From Novosphingobium sp. JCM 18896 (GTDB lineage: Bacteria; Pseudomonadota; Alphaproteobacteria; Sphingomonadales; Sphingomonadaceae), in assembly GCF_025938095.1 (NCBI RefSeq), contig NZ_JAPCZF010000003.1, positions 248,001 through 312,000 of the forward strand: a stretch of 64,000 bases of DNA, in the 5' to 3' direction. Below are positions 49,762 to 58,801 of the stretch, in pieces. A program made the translations under genes and the position numbers. Position 1 is the first letter of the stretch; every line of letters starts with the position of its first letter. Below the pieces are notes generated by a model, which was not told where the DNA came from, made no database searches, and worked only from the letters and a program-made list of their open reading frames with translations.

Positions 49762-51606
49762 ATGACCTGCCTGACCACCAACGTCCCCGCCGCTGACACG
49801 CTCGACATTCCCGCACTCCGCGCGAAGTACGCGGTCGAGCGCGACAAGCGCATGCAGACCCGCGGGCAGGAGCAGTACGTCAAGGTTTCGGGCGAGATGC
49901 AGGATCTCTATGCGACCGATCCGCATCGCGAGATCGAGCCGCGCGAGCCGATGTTCGACGAACTCGACGTGCTGATCCTCGGCGGCGGTTTCTCGGGACT
50001 GCTCGCGGCCTATCACCTGACCCAGCAGGGCGTGACCAACTTCCGCAACATCGACCACGCCGGTGATTTCGGCGGCGTCTGGTACTGGAATCGCTATCCC
50101 GGCATCCAGTGCGACAATGACGCCTATTGCTACCTGCCGCTGCTCGAAGAGACCGGCTGGATGCCCTCGAAGAAGTTCTCCGACGGCGCCGAGATCTACG
50201 CCCACTGCAAACGCATCGCCGAGACCTTCGGCTTTGCCGAAAAGGGCGTGTTCCACACGCTGATCACCTCGCTGAAGTGGGACGATGCCATCGGTCGCTG
50301 GCGCGTCGGCACCAACCGCGGCGACGAATTCCGCCCGCGCTTCGTGGTCATGGCCTGCGGCGTGCTCAACATGCCCAAGCTGCCGGGCATCAAGGGCATC
50401 GACAGCTTCAAGGGCAAGATGTTCCACACCGCGCGCTGGGACTATGACTACACGGGCGGCCAGCACGGCGCGCCGGTGATGGACAAGCTCAAGGACAAGC
50501 GCGTCGCCATCCTCGGCACCGGCGCGACCGCGGTCCAGGCGGTGCCCTACCTCGCCAAGTACGCCAAGCAGCTCTACGTGATCCAGCGCACGCCCTCGAA
50601 CATCGACGAGCGCTCGAACCCGCTGACCGATCCCGAATGGGCAGCGTCGCTGGAGCCCGGCTGGCAGCGCGCGCGCCAGGACAACTTCCACCGCGCCGCG
50701 ATGGAGTTCTTCCAGCCCGGCGAGCCCGATCTGATCTGCGACATCTGGACCGAGATCGCGCGCAACATGCAGGCCGAGCTCGATGCCGAGGGCTATCCCG
50801 AACTCAGCCTCGAGGAGTTCATGGCCCGCCGCGAGGTGATGGACTACCGCGTGATGGAGCGCATGCGCCAGCGCGTGGAATCGATCGTCGAGGATAAGGA
50901 GACCGCCGAGGCGCTCAAGCCCTGGTTCCGCTTCCTCTGCAAGCGGCCGCTGTCGAACGACGAATATTACCCGGCCTTCAATCAGCCCAACGTCAAGCTG
51001 ATCGACGTTTCGGCGACCCAGGGGCTCGAGGCGATGACCGAGAAGGGCTTCGTTCACGAGGGCGAGGAGATCGAGATCGACTGCATGATCTTCGCCTCGG
51101 GCTTCGAGGTGACCAGCGATCTCGAACGCCGCTGGGGTATTCCGGTGATCGCGGGTCAGGACAGCCAGTCGCTCTACGATCACTGGCGCGACGGTCCGGT
51201 GACCCTGCACGGCACGATGACCCACGGTTTCCCGAACCAGTTCTTCATGGGCTATATCCAGGGCGGTCTCAATTCGAGCGTGACCGAGATGATCGGCCGC
51301 CAGGGCGAGCATATCGCCCACATCGTCGCCACGGCGCTGGCACGCGGCGCCGATGTGGTCGAGACCACCAAAGAAGCGCAGGACGCCTATGTCGCGCGGT
51401 TCGAGGCGATGGAGCCCGACAATTCGGCCTTCACGCTCGAATGCACGCCGAGCTATTTCAACAACGAGGGCGAGACCAAGCCCAAGTGGGCGCTGTTCCG
51501 CCAGTGGGGCCTCGGCTGGCACGATTTCCAGGCCATGCTCAAGGACTGGCGCGACAAGGGCGATCTCGCAGGCCTGCGTGTTCGCGAGAGGGTCAGCGCC
51601 GACTGA
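49762..51606 (+). CDS. Type I Baeyer-Villiger monooxygenase (FAD)
   Basis: 614-residue FAD/NADPH monooxygenase. First Rossmann motif VLILGGGFSGLLAAYHL (about residues 73-89), GVWYWNRYPGIQCD, the Baeyer-Villiger fingerprint FKGKMFHTARWD (about 217-228) and the second Rossmann AILGTGATAVQAVPYL (about 249-264) are all present. An ~70-residue N-terminal extension precedes the FAD domain, as in larger family members. ATG 49762 was chosen because GGGAG lies 6 nt upstream; ATG 49750 is an alternative. It inserts oxygen next to a ketone; substrate unknown. Confidence 0.93.
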   Translation: MTCLTTNVPAADTLDIPALRAKYAVERDKRMQTRGQEQYVKVSGEMQDLYATDPHREIEPREPMFDELDVLILGGGFSGLLAAYHLTQQGVTNFRNIDHAGDFGGVWYWNRYPGIQCDNDAYCYLPLLEETGWMPSKKFSDGAEIYAHCKRIAETFGFAEKGVFHTLITSLKWDDAIGRWRVGTNRGDEFRPRFVVMACGVLNMPKLPGIKGIDSFKGKMFHTARWDYDYTGGQHGAPVMDKLKDKRVAILGTGATAVQAVPYLAKYAKQLYVIQRTPSNIDERSNPLTDPEWAASLEPGWQRARQDNFHRAAMEFFQPGEPDLICDIWTEIARNMQAELDAEGYPELSLEEFMARREVMDYRVMERMRQRVESIVEDKETAEALKPWFRFLCKRPLSNDEYYPAFNQPNVKLIDVSATQGLEAMTEKGFVHEGEEIEIDCMIFASGFEVTSDLERRWGIPVIAGQDSQSLYDHWRDGPVTLHGTMTHGFPNQFFMGYIQGGLNSSVTEMIGRQGEHIAHIVATALARGADVVETTKEAQDAYVARFEAMEPDNSAFTLECTPSYFNNEGETKPKWALFRQWGLGWHDFQAMLKDWRDKGDLAGLRVRERVSAD

Positions 51607-51612
51607 AATCCG

Positions 51613-51650
51613 GAGGGCTCGCGCGATCCGTGCGGGCCCTCATTCTTTTT
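51613..51650 (+). terminator. Terminator of the Baeyer-Villiger monooxygenase gene
   Basis: Stem with outer arms GAGGGC and GCCCTC (51613-51641) and inner CGCGC/GTGCG pairing, followed by ATTCTTTTT, 7 nt after the stop. Confidence 0.75.
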
Positions 51651-51659
51651 CAGAAAAAA

Positions 51660-51671
51660 GAATGATCATTC
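51660..51671. promoter_or_regulatory. Palindromic operator upstream of the Rieske oxygenase gene
   Basis: Perfect 12-bp palindrome GAATGATCATTC in an AT-rich patch, followed by CGTTCTTATTGTGATAGA, a likely promoter. TetR-family boxes of this form are common. The Rieske gene starts about 160 nt downstream. Confidence 0.5.
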
Positions 51672-51829
51672 GTTCTTATTGTGATAGAGACTGCCCACGG
51701 CCTGTTTCGGATACACGCCCGGACGCTCCTCGGTTTCATCGCGGGGGGATCTGCGGTAGGACGGGTCGGCATCGATAAGCGGTACGCGGGGCGCTCAAGC
51801 CCGGCGGCCAGGCGGAAGTGGAGAAGATC

Positions 51830-53272
51830 GTGAACGAGCTGTCGAAGATCGAGCCCGAAAACATCAAGCCCGACGTCATGGATCGGGAAGACATGGTGAC
51901 CTACCCGACCGAGGCCTTCCTTTCGAAGGAATATCTTGAGGCGGAGAAGAAGCTGCTCTGGCCGAAGATCTGGCAGATGGTCGAGCGCGAGACCGATCTT
52001 CCCAATCCCGGCGACTGGATGACCTACAACGTCGCCGAGGAATCGATCATCGTCCTGCGCAAGGACGACGGCAGCCTCAAGGCTTTCCACAACGTCTGTC
52101 CGCACCGCGGCCGCCAGCTCGTTTCGGTGCCCGACATGATCCCGAACCCGCACAGCATCCACAAGGATCACGTACACGACGTCCGCGGCAACAACCGCAA
52201 GAGCTTCGTCTGCGGCTTCCACGGCTGGACCTTCGATCTCGACGGCCAGAACACCTATATCCTCGATCCGCAGGACTGGGGCGAGGGCGGCCTGACCAAG
52301 GAGATGACCTGCCTGTCCGAGGTCAAGGTCGATACCTGGGGCGGCTTCATCTACATCAACATGGATCCCGAGGCGATGTCGCTGAAGGACTGGATGGGTC
52401 GTGCGGGCGAGATCCTCGACCATTTCGACCTTGCCGGGATGCGCTACAAGTGGCGCCAGTGGGCGATCTATCCGTGCAACTGGAAGACCGCGATCGAGGC
52501 CTTCCTCGAGCCCTACCACGTCGCCGGCACGCATACCCAGCTGCTCGCCTATGGGGACTATTACGCGCTGTCGAAGCAGTACGGGCTGCACTCGGTGTCG
52601 AGCTACGATACGCGCGACGCCAAGTTCAAGATGGCCGAAAGCGCCGGCACCACCCGCGCCGGCAAGGGCGACGATCCGCGCGTCTCGACCTACGAGCTGA
52701 TCAAGGAAAACTACGAGACGGTGAACTACTCGGCCTCGACCGAGACGCTCGTCAACGCCGCCAGCCGCCTCAAGGACGAGCTGCCCGAAACCGCGACGGC
52801 GCAGGAATGCATCGCCCACTGGATCAAGTCGGCCAAGGCCGACGACGCCGCGCGCGGGGTGATCTGGCCCGAAGTCCCGCCCGAGATCAAGGCCGAGGGC
52901 GGGCTCGCCTGGGGGCTCTGGCCCAACCAGAACATCCTCCACGGCGAGACTTTCGCGCTCTGCTACCGCGTTCGCCCCTATGGCGACGATCCGAACCAGT
53001 GCGTGTTCGAGAGCTACGCGCTCGAGCGCTTCCCCGAGGGCGAGGAGCCCGAGACCGAGTGGACCTATGCCGAGGCCACGGGCGAGAACTGGGGCTCGGT
53101 CCTGGCGCAGGACTTCTCGAACATGGAGTTCGTCCAGAAGGGCATGAAGTCGAGCGGTTTCCGCGGCCCGCTGCCCAATCCGCACCAGGAGCAGAAGGTG
53201 ATCAACCTTCACCGCAATCTGGCCGACTGGATGGAAGGTCGCGGCGCGGTGACGCTGGTTCACAAGAACTGA
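51830..53272 (+). CDS. Rieske non-heme iron oxygenase, large subunit
   Basis: 480-residue aromatic-ring-hydroxylating-type oxygenase alpha subunit. The Rieske ligands are CPHRG (about residue 89) and CGFHGW (about 127), but 35 residues separate the pairs instead of the usual 15-18; the insert is His-rich (PHSIHKDHVHD). The catalytic domain has the iron-binding pattern EPYHVAGTHTQ (about 223-233). GTG 51830 is preceded by GGAG at good spacing; GTG 51818 is an alternative. No reductase, ferredoxin or beta subunit adjoins. Substrate unknown. Confidence 0.9.
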   Translation: MNELSKIEPENIKPDVMDREDMVTYPTEAFLSKEYLEAEKKLLWPKIWQMVERETDLPNPGDWMTYNVAEESIIVLRKDDGSLKAFHNVCPHRGRQLVSVPDMIPNPHSIHKDHVHDVRGNNRKSFVCGFHGWTFDLDGQNTYILDPQDWGEGGLTKEMTCLSEVKVDTWGGFIYINMDPEAMSLKDWMGRAGEILDHFDLAGMRYKWRQWAIYPCNWKTAIEAFLEPYHVAGTHTQLLAYGDYYALSKQYGLHSVSSYDTRDAKFKMAESAGTTRAGKGDDPRVSTYELIKENYETVNYSASTETLVNAASRLKDELPETATAQECIAHWIKSAKADDAARGVIWPEVPPEIKAEGGLAWGLWPNQNILHGETFALCYRVRPYGDDPNQCVFESYALERFPEGEEPETEWTYAEATGENWGSVLAQDFSNMEFVQKGMKSSGFRGPLPNPHQEQKVINLHRNLADWMEGRGAVTLVHKN

Positions 53273-53284
53273 GCCGGAAGCGGC

Positions 53285-53316
53285 ACGGACAGGCGCTGCG
53301 CGCAGCGCCTGTCCGT
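53285..53316. terminator. 32-bp perfect palindrome after the Rieske gene
   Basis: Perfect 16-nt arms ACGGACAGGCGCTGCG / CGCAGCGCCTGTCCGT with no loop, starting 12 nt after the stop. There is no T-run; probable transcription end or mRNA 3' hairpin. The remaining gap to 53489 shows nothing else. Confidence 0.6.
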
Positions 53317-53489
53317 CGGCCCCCGCGGCGTCAAACGAATGTGCGCGCAGGCCGTGGGGGTGGCGGACTCGACTGCAGCCTATGGAGTCGAGCCCGCGCA
53401 GTGTAAGTAACGCCAAAATATCGAGAAAGTTCTAACGCGGCGCTCTCGGGAGCGCCGGATTCGAGCGTCATCGACGCTTTTCTGCGGGT

Positions 53490-54116
53490 TCAGGCCTGGT
53501 CTTTTCCGATGCCGCGTTCGAGGAAGCTGCGCGCGATCGCCGCGACCTCTTCGGCCGAGCTGTCCTCCGACCAGATGCTGTAGCGCAGGCCGAGGAACAC
53601 GTTCATTCCCATGATCGCCCAGGCATGCGCCTCTTCGAGGCCGCTGCGGAAGGCGCCGCTTTCCTCGCCGCGCCTGAGGCGATCGAGAATGCGGGCCGCG
53701 GTGGATTCGTAGTGGTGCCGATAGCTGCCCGGATCGACGAATTCGGCCTCGTCGATAATCCGGTAGACCTCCTTGTGCTCGCGGGCGAAGCGCAGGAAGG
53801 CGGTCAGCGCGACCTCCTCGGTGTCGAACGGTGCCAGCGGCTGGCCGAGCGCCTGGCCGACGGTGGTGCGCACGCGATCGCTGAGATCGTTCACCAGCGC
53901 GCGGAACAGCTCATCCTTGCTGTCGAAGTAGGTGTAGAAAGTGCCCAGCGCAGTTCCCGCCCGGCCAGTGATGCCCGTGACCGAAGCCTCGTGGAAGCCC
54001 TTCTCGCCAAACTCGATCGCCGCCGCATCGAGCAATTTGCGTAAGGTGCGGCGCCCCCGTTCGGTGCGCGGCGTCTTGCCGGAAGCGCCGTCGGCGGGGG
54101 CAGGGACTGTGCTCAT
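53490..54116 (-). CDS. TetR/AcrR family transcriptional regulator
   Basis: 208-residue TetR repressor. The HTH spans RKLLDAAAIEFGEKGFHEAS to GTALGTFYTYFDSKDELFRA (about residues 25-72), a textbook TetR domain; the C-terminal part is the ligand-binding helix bundle. It is divergent from the TonB receptor gene, with a 29-bp palindrome in the 109-nt gap. It likely represses itself and the receptor/hydrolase/transporter genes, perhaps also the upstream oxygenases, in response to their substrate. Confidence 0.92.
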   Translation of the reverse strand: MSTVPAPADGASGKTPRTERGRRTLRKLLDAAAIEFGEKGFHEASVTGITGRAGTALGTFYTYFDSKDELFRALVNDLSDRVRTTVGQALGQPLAPFDTEEVALTAFLRFAREHKEVYRIIDEAEFVDPGSYRHHYESTAARILDRLRRGEESGAFRSGLEEAHAWAIMGMNVFLGLRYSIWSEDSSAEEVAAIARSFLERGIGKDQA

Positions 54117-54156
54117 GAGGCGACAGCTAGCGATTTAACCGAAACGAAGCAAACCA

Positions 54157-54185
54157 ATATTGAAAGTTGGTTCAACTCTCAATAT
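54157..54185. promoter_or_regulatory. TetR operator between regulator and TonB receptor genes
   Basis: 29-bp near-perfect palindrome: outer arms ATATTGA / TCAATAT, one mismatch, inner arms AGTTG / CAACT. It lies 41 nt before both the TetR start (54116) and the receptor start (54226), the classic position for joint repression. Confidence 0.65.
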
Positions 54186-54225
54186 GCTGATCGAAACTGG
54201 AAGCAAATCCGGGGAGGATAAATCG

Positions 54226-56586
54226 ATGCGCATGTCGAGCTGGCTGAAGAGCAGCGCGTGTTCCGCTGGGGTGTTGACCGTGGTCGCGGGTGGGTTTGCG
54301 CCCGCCATGGCCCAAGCGCAGACGGAGGCGGCGGCGAGCGAAAGCGACGATGCGATCGTCGTGACCGCGCGGCGCCGCGAGGAACGCCTGGTCGATGTGC
54401 CGATCGCGGTTACCGCCTTCAGCGGCGAGGCGCTGGCGAAGAGCGGCGCGATCGACATCACCGACATCGGTCAGACCACGCCCAACACCACGATCGAGGT
54501 GTCGCGCGGCTCTAACTCCACGCTCAGCGCCTTCATCCGCGGCGTCGGTCAGCAGGATCCGGTATCGGGCTTCGAGCAGGGTGTCGGCCTCTATCTCGAC
54601 GACGTCTATCTCAACCGCCCGCAGGCCGCGGTGCTCGACATCTACGACGTCGATCGCATCGAAGTGCTGCGCGGGCCGCAGGGCACGCTCTACGGCCGCA
54701 ACACGATCGGCGGCGCGGTGAAGTACGTGACGCGGGCGCTGCCGCAGGACGTCTCGCTGCGGATCAAGGGCACTTACGGCACCTATGACCAGGCAGACCT
54801 GATCGTCACCGTCAGCGCCCCGATCAGCGACCTCATCCGCATCGGCGCCTCGGGCGCGCGGCTCTCGCGGGGCGGCTTCGGCAAGAACCTGACCAACGGC
54901 CTCGAGAACTACAACAAGGACGTCTGGGCGGCGCGCGGCACGCTCGAGATCGGCGGCTATGGCGAGCCCGTGCTGATCCGCATCTCGGGCGACTATACCA
55001 AGGACAAGAGCAATCCCCGCGGCGGCCACCGCCTGATCCCGTCGCTGCGCACCAATGCGCCGGTGCTGGCCAACGTGTTCGACACGCGCGGCGGCCTCAA
55101 CGATCCCAAGCAGGACATTGAGGCCTACGGCCTGGCGATGAACGCCACCGCAGAGCTCAGCGACAGCCTGACGCTGCGATCGATAAGCGCCTGGCGCAAG
55201 GACGATTCTGCCACGCCGATCGACTTCGACGCGCTGCCCGCGGTCGACGTCGACGTGCCCGGCATCTATCGTAACGAGCAGTTCAGCCAGGAAGTGCAAC
55301 TGCTCTACGAAAGCGACAAGCTGAAGGGCCTGCTCGGCTTCTACTATCTGACCGCGACGGCCGACACGCTGTTCGACGTGCGCATCTTCAACACCCTGGC
55401 CGGGCTCACCGCCTTCACAGAGGCCGACGTCGATACCGAGACCTATGCGGTGTTCGGCGATTTTACCTACGATTTCTCCGATCAGTTCAGCATCTCGCTG
55501 GGCGGCCGCTATACCTGGGACAAGCGCACCGCGCAGATCCTGCGCCAGAACTATCTCGGTGGCGGTTCGCCGGTGTTCGGCGGTGCGGGCACGGCCTTCG
55601 GCGCGCCGAGCACCAATTTCCGCGGCGAGCGCGAATTCAAGAAGTTCACGCCGCGCGCCTCGATCACCTTCCAGCCGACGCCGGATCACACGCTCTACGC
55701 AAGCTTCTCGCAGGGCTTCAAGGGCGGCGGCTTCGATCCGCGCGGGGTCGGCGCCAATGCGCCGGCCGCGATCCCGGGGCGCCCGACCAACGACGAGGTC
55801 GCGACCTTCCTCAGCTTCCGCCCCGAAAAGGTCGACAGCTACGAGGTCGGCTACAAGGGCAGCCTGGCCGACGGGGCGATCAACGTCGCGCTGGCCGGCT
55901 TCTATGCCGACTATACCGACGTCCAGATCCCCGGATCGGTGGCCTGTACCGTCAGCGGCCTGCCGAGCTTCTGCGGCGTCACCTCGAACGCTGGCAAGGC
56001 GAGGTTCCAGGGCATCGAATTCGAGGGGCGGGCCCGCCTCGGCGAGGATCTCGCCACGTCCGGCGACCGGCTGACCCTGGGCGCGACGCTCGGCTACGTC
56101 GACGCCAAGTTCAAGCGCTACATCACCAACATCACCGTGGCCGGGGTGGCGACGCCGACCGACGTCGCGCCCTTCCGCCGCGTCCAGAACACCCCGAAGT
56201 GGACCGCCAGCGGCACGCTCGGCTATTCGGCGCCGATTGGCGAGGGCGAACTCTCGCTGGGCACCACGGTCTCCTACCGCAGCAAGACCTACCAGTTCGA
56301 GATTCCCAACCCCTACATCGACCAGCCCGGCTTCACCTTGTGGGATGCCAGCATCGTCTACACCGCGCCCGAAAAGCGCTGGAGCCTGGGCGTGTTCGGC
56401 AAGAACCTGACGAACAAGCGCTACAAGACCTCGGGCTATACCTTCGTGGTCGCCGATCCGCGGACCGGCGCGATCACCAACGGCGCGAATGGCCTGCCGC
56501 TGTCGGCGCTGGGCACCGAAGGCACGCTGACCGCCTTCTACGGCAATCCGCGCCAGGTCTTCGTCACCGGCACGCTGAACTTCTGA
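54226..56586 (+). CDS. TonB-dependent outer-membrane receptor
   Basis: 786-residue TonB-dependent transporter. Signal peptide residues 1-29 (SACSAGVLTVVAGGFAPAMA before AQA), TonB-box-like DAIVVTARRREERLVDVPIA (about 38-57), plug domain with RIEVLRGPQGTLYGRNTIGG (about 143-162), and a beta barrel ending in VTGTLNF with terminal Phe. The ATG follows GGGGAGG. This type is abundant in sphingomonads and often imports aromatic or polyphenolic compounds. Gene order (receptor, hydrolase, MFS) suggests uptake of the substrate of the adjoining oxygenases. Confidence 0.95.
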   Translation: MRMSSWLKSSACSAGVLTVVAGGFAPAMAQAQTEAAASESDDAIVVTARRREERLVDVPIAVTAFSGEALAKSGAIDITDIGQTTPNTTIEVSRGSNSTLSAFIRGVGQQDPVSGFEQGVGLYLDDVYLNRPQAAVLDIYDVDRIEVLRGPQGTLYGRNTIGGAVKYVTRALPQDVSLRIKGTYGTYDQADLIVTVSAPISDLIRIGASGARLSRGGFGKNLTNGLENYNKDVWAARGTLEIGGYGEPVLIRISGDYTKDKSNPRGGHRLIPSLRTNAPVLANVFDTRGGLNDPKQDIEAYGLAMNATAELSDSLTLRSISAWRKDDSATPIDFDALPAVDVDVPGIYRNEQFSQEVQLLYESDKLKGLLGFYYLTATADTLFDVRIFNTLAGLTAFTEADVDTETYAVFGDFTYDFSDQFSISLGGRYTWDKRTAQILRQNYLGGGSPVFGGAGTAFGAPSTNFRGEREFKKFTPRASITFQPTPDHTLYASFSQGFKGGGFDPRGVGANAPAAIPGRPTNDEVATFLSFRPEKVDSYEVGYKGSLADGAINVALAGFYADYTDVQIPGSVACTVSGLPSFCGVTSNAGKARFQGIEFEGRARLGEDLATSGDRLTLGATLGYVDAKFKRYITNITVAGVATPTDVAPFRRVQNTPKWTASGTLGYSAPIGEGELSLGTTVSYRSKTYQFEIPNPYIDQPGFTLWDASIVYTAPEKRWSLGVFGKNLTNKRYKTSGYTFVVADPRTGAITNGANGLPLSALGTEGTLTAFYGNPRQVFVTGTLNF

Positions 56587-56588
56587 CG

Positions 56589-57461
56589 ATGACCGCGCCG
56601 GCACCTTTCCACCCGCACCGCTATCGCAGCGCCTGCGGCCGGCTCGAGCTCTATGCCCGGGTCTACGAGGGCGAGGGGCCGGCGCTGCTGCTGATGCACG
56701 GCCTGACGCGCAACGGCGCCGACTTCGAGCCGCTGGCCGCGCATCTGGCGGGCCGCTACCGGCTGGTGGTGCCCGACCAGCGCGGGCGCGGGCTGTCGGC
56801 CTATGATCCCGATCCCGACAACTATCGGCCCGACGTCTATGCGGCCGACATGTTCGCGCTGCTCGACGATCTCGGCATCGCGCGCGCCGGGCTGATCGGC
56901 ACGTCGATGGGCGGGCTCATGGCGATGATCATGGCGGCGACGCAGCCGGCGCGCGTGCCGGCGATGGTACTCAACGACGTCGGCCCGCGGATCGAGGCGG
57001 CCGGGCTCGCGCGAATCCAGGGCTATGTCGGGCCGACGGGCGATGCCGCCGACTGGGCCGAAGCCGCCGCGCGCTGCGCCGCGATCAACGGCGCGGCCTT
57101 TCCCGACTTTGTCGAGGCCGACTGGCTCGCCTTCGCGCGGCGCACCTGCGCGGCGACGCCCGAGGGCCGGCTCCGCCTCGCTTACGATCCGGCGATCGCC
57201 GCCAGCGTGAAGGGCGATAGCCCCGCGACCGTTCCGCCCGATCTCTGGCCTTTGTGGGACATGCTCGCGGCCTTGCCCGTGCTCGTCATCCGCGGCGCGC
57301 TGTCCGACCTGCTCTCGGCCGAGACCGTCGCCGAGATGGGCGATCGCCATGCCGGGCCTTTCGCGGCGGTGTCGGTCCCCGCGCGCGGCCATGCGCCGCT
57401 GCTCGACGAGCCCGCGGCGCTCGCAGCGATCGTGCCTTTCCTCGAAGCGCACGTCGGCTAG
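56589..57461 (+). CDS. Alpha/beta hydrolase
   Basis: 290-residue alpha/beta-hydrolase fold enzyme. Oxyanion region LLLMHGLTRNGADFEPL (about residues 34-50), nucleophile elbow GTSMGG (about 102-107, Ser), acid in VIRGALSDLLS (Asp, about 240) and catalytic His in ARGHAPLLDEP (about 270). Likely an esterase, lactonase or C-C hydrolase for a pathway intermediate. It begins 2 nt after the receptor stop and ends directly against the MFS start. Confidence 0.92.
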   Translation: MTAPAPFHPHRYRSACGRLELYARVYEGEGPALLLMHGLTRNGADFEPLAAHLAGRYRLVVPDQRGRGLSAYDPDPDNYRPDVYAADMFALLDDLGIARAGLIGTSMGGLMAMIMAATQPARVPAMVLNDVGPRIEAAGLARIQGYVGPTGDAADWAEAAARCAAINGAAFPDFVEADWLAFARRTCAATPEGRLRLAYDPAIAASVKGDSPATVPPDLWPLWDMLAALPVLVIRGALSDLLSAETVAEMGDRHAGPFAAVSVPARGHAPLLDEPAALAAIVPFLEAHVG

Positions 57462-58721
57462 ATGGCCGACGCCACGCCACCCGCAGGCCTGCCGGCGCGC
57501 CCGAACCTCGTTCTGGCGATGCTGTTGCTCGTCTACGTGTTCAACTTCGTCGATCGCCAGATCCTCGCGATCCTCGCCGGTTCGATCCAGCGCGATCTCC
57601 AGCTGTCCGACGGGCAGATGGGCCTGCTCGGCGGGCTCGCCTTCGCGCTGCTCTATTCGACGCTCGGCGTGCCCTTGGCCTGGCTCGCCGACCGCACGAG
57701 CCGGTCCTGGGTGATCACCGTTTCGCTCGCGCTGTGGAGCGGTTTCACCACGCTCTGCGGTTTCGCCCAGGGGTTCTGGCACATCTTCCTCGCGCGCCTC
57801 GGCGTCGGCATCGGCGAGGCCGGCGGGGTCGCACCGTCCTATGCGCTGATCGCCGACTATTTTCCCGCGCATCGCCGCGCCTTCGCACTGTCGGTCTATT
57901 CGCTGGGCATTCCGCTGGGATCGGCCGCGGGCGTGCTCGCGGGCGGCTACATCGCGGCGATGGTCGACTGGCGCGCGGCCTTCCTCGTCGTCGGCCTTGC
58001 GGGCATCCTCGTCGCGCCCCTGTTCAAGCTCACCGTCCGCGATGTGCCCAAGCCGGCGCAGGCGGACAGCGAGCCGGCGCCGCGTTTCCGCGTCATCGCC
58101 GGCGCACTCGCGCGCAAGCCGTCGTTCTGGCTGCTCTCGTTCGGCGCGGCGACGAGTTCGATGCTCGGCTACGGCATCGCCTTCTGGCTTCCCAGCCTGC
58201 TCCAGCGCAGCTTCGGCCTGAGCCTGGTCGAGGTGTCGCACTTCATCGGTGCGATGCTGCTGATCGGCGGTGTCGCCGGCATGCTGCTAGGCGGCTGGCT
58301 CGGCGATCGCCTGGGCAGCGGCGACCGCGCTTTCCTCGCCTATCTGCCCGCGCTGGCCTTCGTCATCGGCGTGCCGCTATTCGCTGCAGGCATCTACAGT
58401 TCCGACGCCAAGCTGGCCTTCGTCCTGTTCCTAGTGCCCCAGGCGATGGCCTATGTCTGGCTCGGCCCGGTACTGTCGGCGGTGCAAATGCTCGTGCCGC
58501 CGGCGCAGCGGTCGACGGCCTCGGCGCTGTTCCTGTTGATCAACAACCTGATCGGTCTCGGCGGCGGCATTTTCGCGCTGGGCGCGCTGTCCGATGCACT
58601 GACCCCGACCTATGGTCACGATGCGCTACGCTATTCGATGCTCTATTCGCTCGCGCTCTATCTGGTCTCGGCCGTGCTGATGACTCTGGCCGGTCCGCGC
58701 CTGCGCCGCGACTGCGCCTAG
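57462..58721 (+). CDS. MFS transporter (spinster-like)
   Basis: 419-residue major facilitator with about 12 membrane helices. The N-terminal VYVFNFVDRQILAILAGSIQ and the GVPLAWLADRTSRSWV loop between helices 2 and 3 (motif A equivalent) are typical of spinster-like organic-anion carriers of sphingomonads; VGIGEAGGVAPSYALIADYF is the conserved helix 4-5 segment. The ATG follows immediately on the hydrolase stop, so it belongs to the receptor operon and probably moves the substrate across the inner membrane. Confidence 0.92.
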   Translation: MADATPPAGLPARPNLVLAMLLLVYVFNFVDRQILAILAGSIQRDLQLSDGQMGLLGGLAFALLYSTLGVPLAWLADRTSRSWVITVSLALWSGFTTLCGFAQGFWHIFLARLGVGIGEAGGVAPSYALIADYFPAHRRAFALSVYSLGIPLGSAAGVLAGGYIAAMVDWRAAFLVVGLAGILVAPLFKLTVRDVPKPAQADSEPAPRFRVIAGALARKPSFWLLSFGAATSSMLGYGIAFWLPSLLQRSFGLSLVEVSHFIGAMLLIGGVAGMLLGGWLGDRLGSGDRAFLAYLPALAFVIGVPLFAAGIYSSDAKLAFVLFLVPQAMAYVWLGPVLSAVQMLVPPAQRSTASALFLLINNLIGLGGGIFALGALSDALTPTYGHDALRYSMLYSLALYLVSAVLMTLAGPRLRRDCA

Positions 58722-58801
58722 ACGGGGCTAATACCCGCCGACCGCGCGAACCATCGGACGTGCCCCGCGTTGGACTCCGCATATTCATCGGAGACCCCAG
58801 G

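Noticed and set aside
54172..56604. 810-residue minus-strand frame opposite the TonB receptor
   Set aside because: Antisense shadow; the plus strand has signal peptide, plug and barrel with a terminal Phe.
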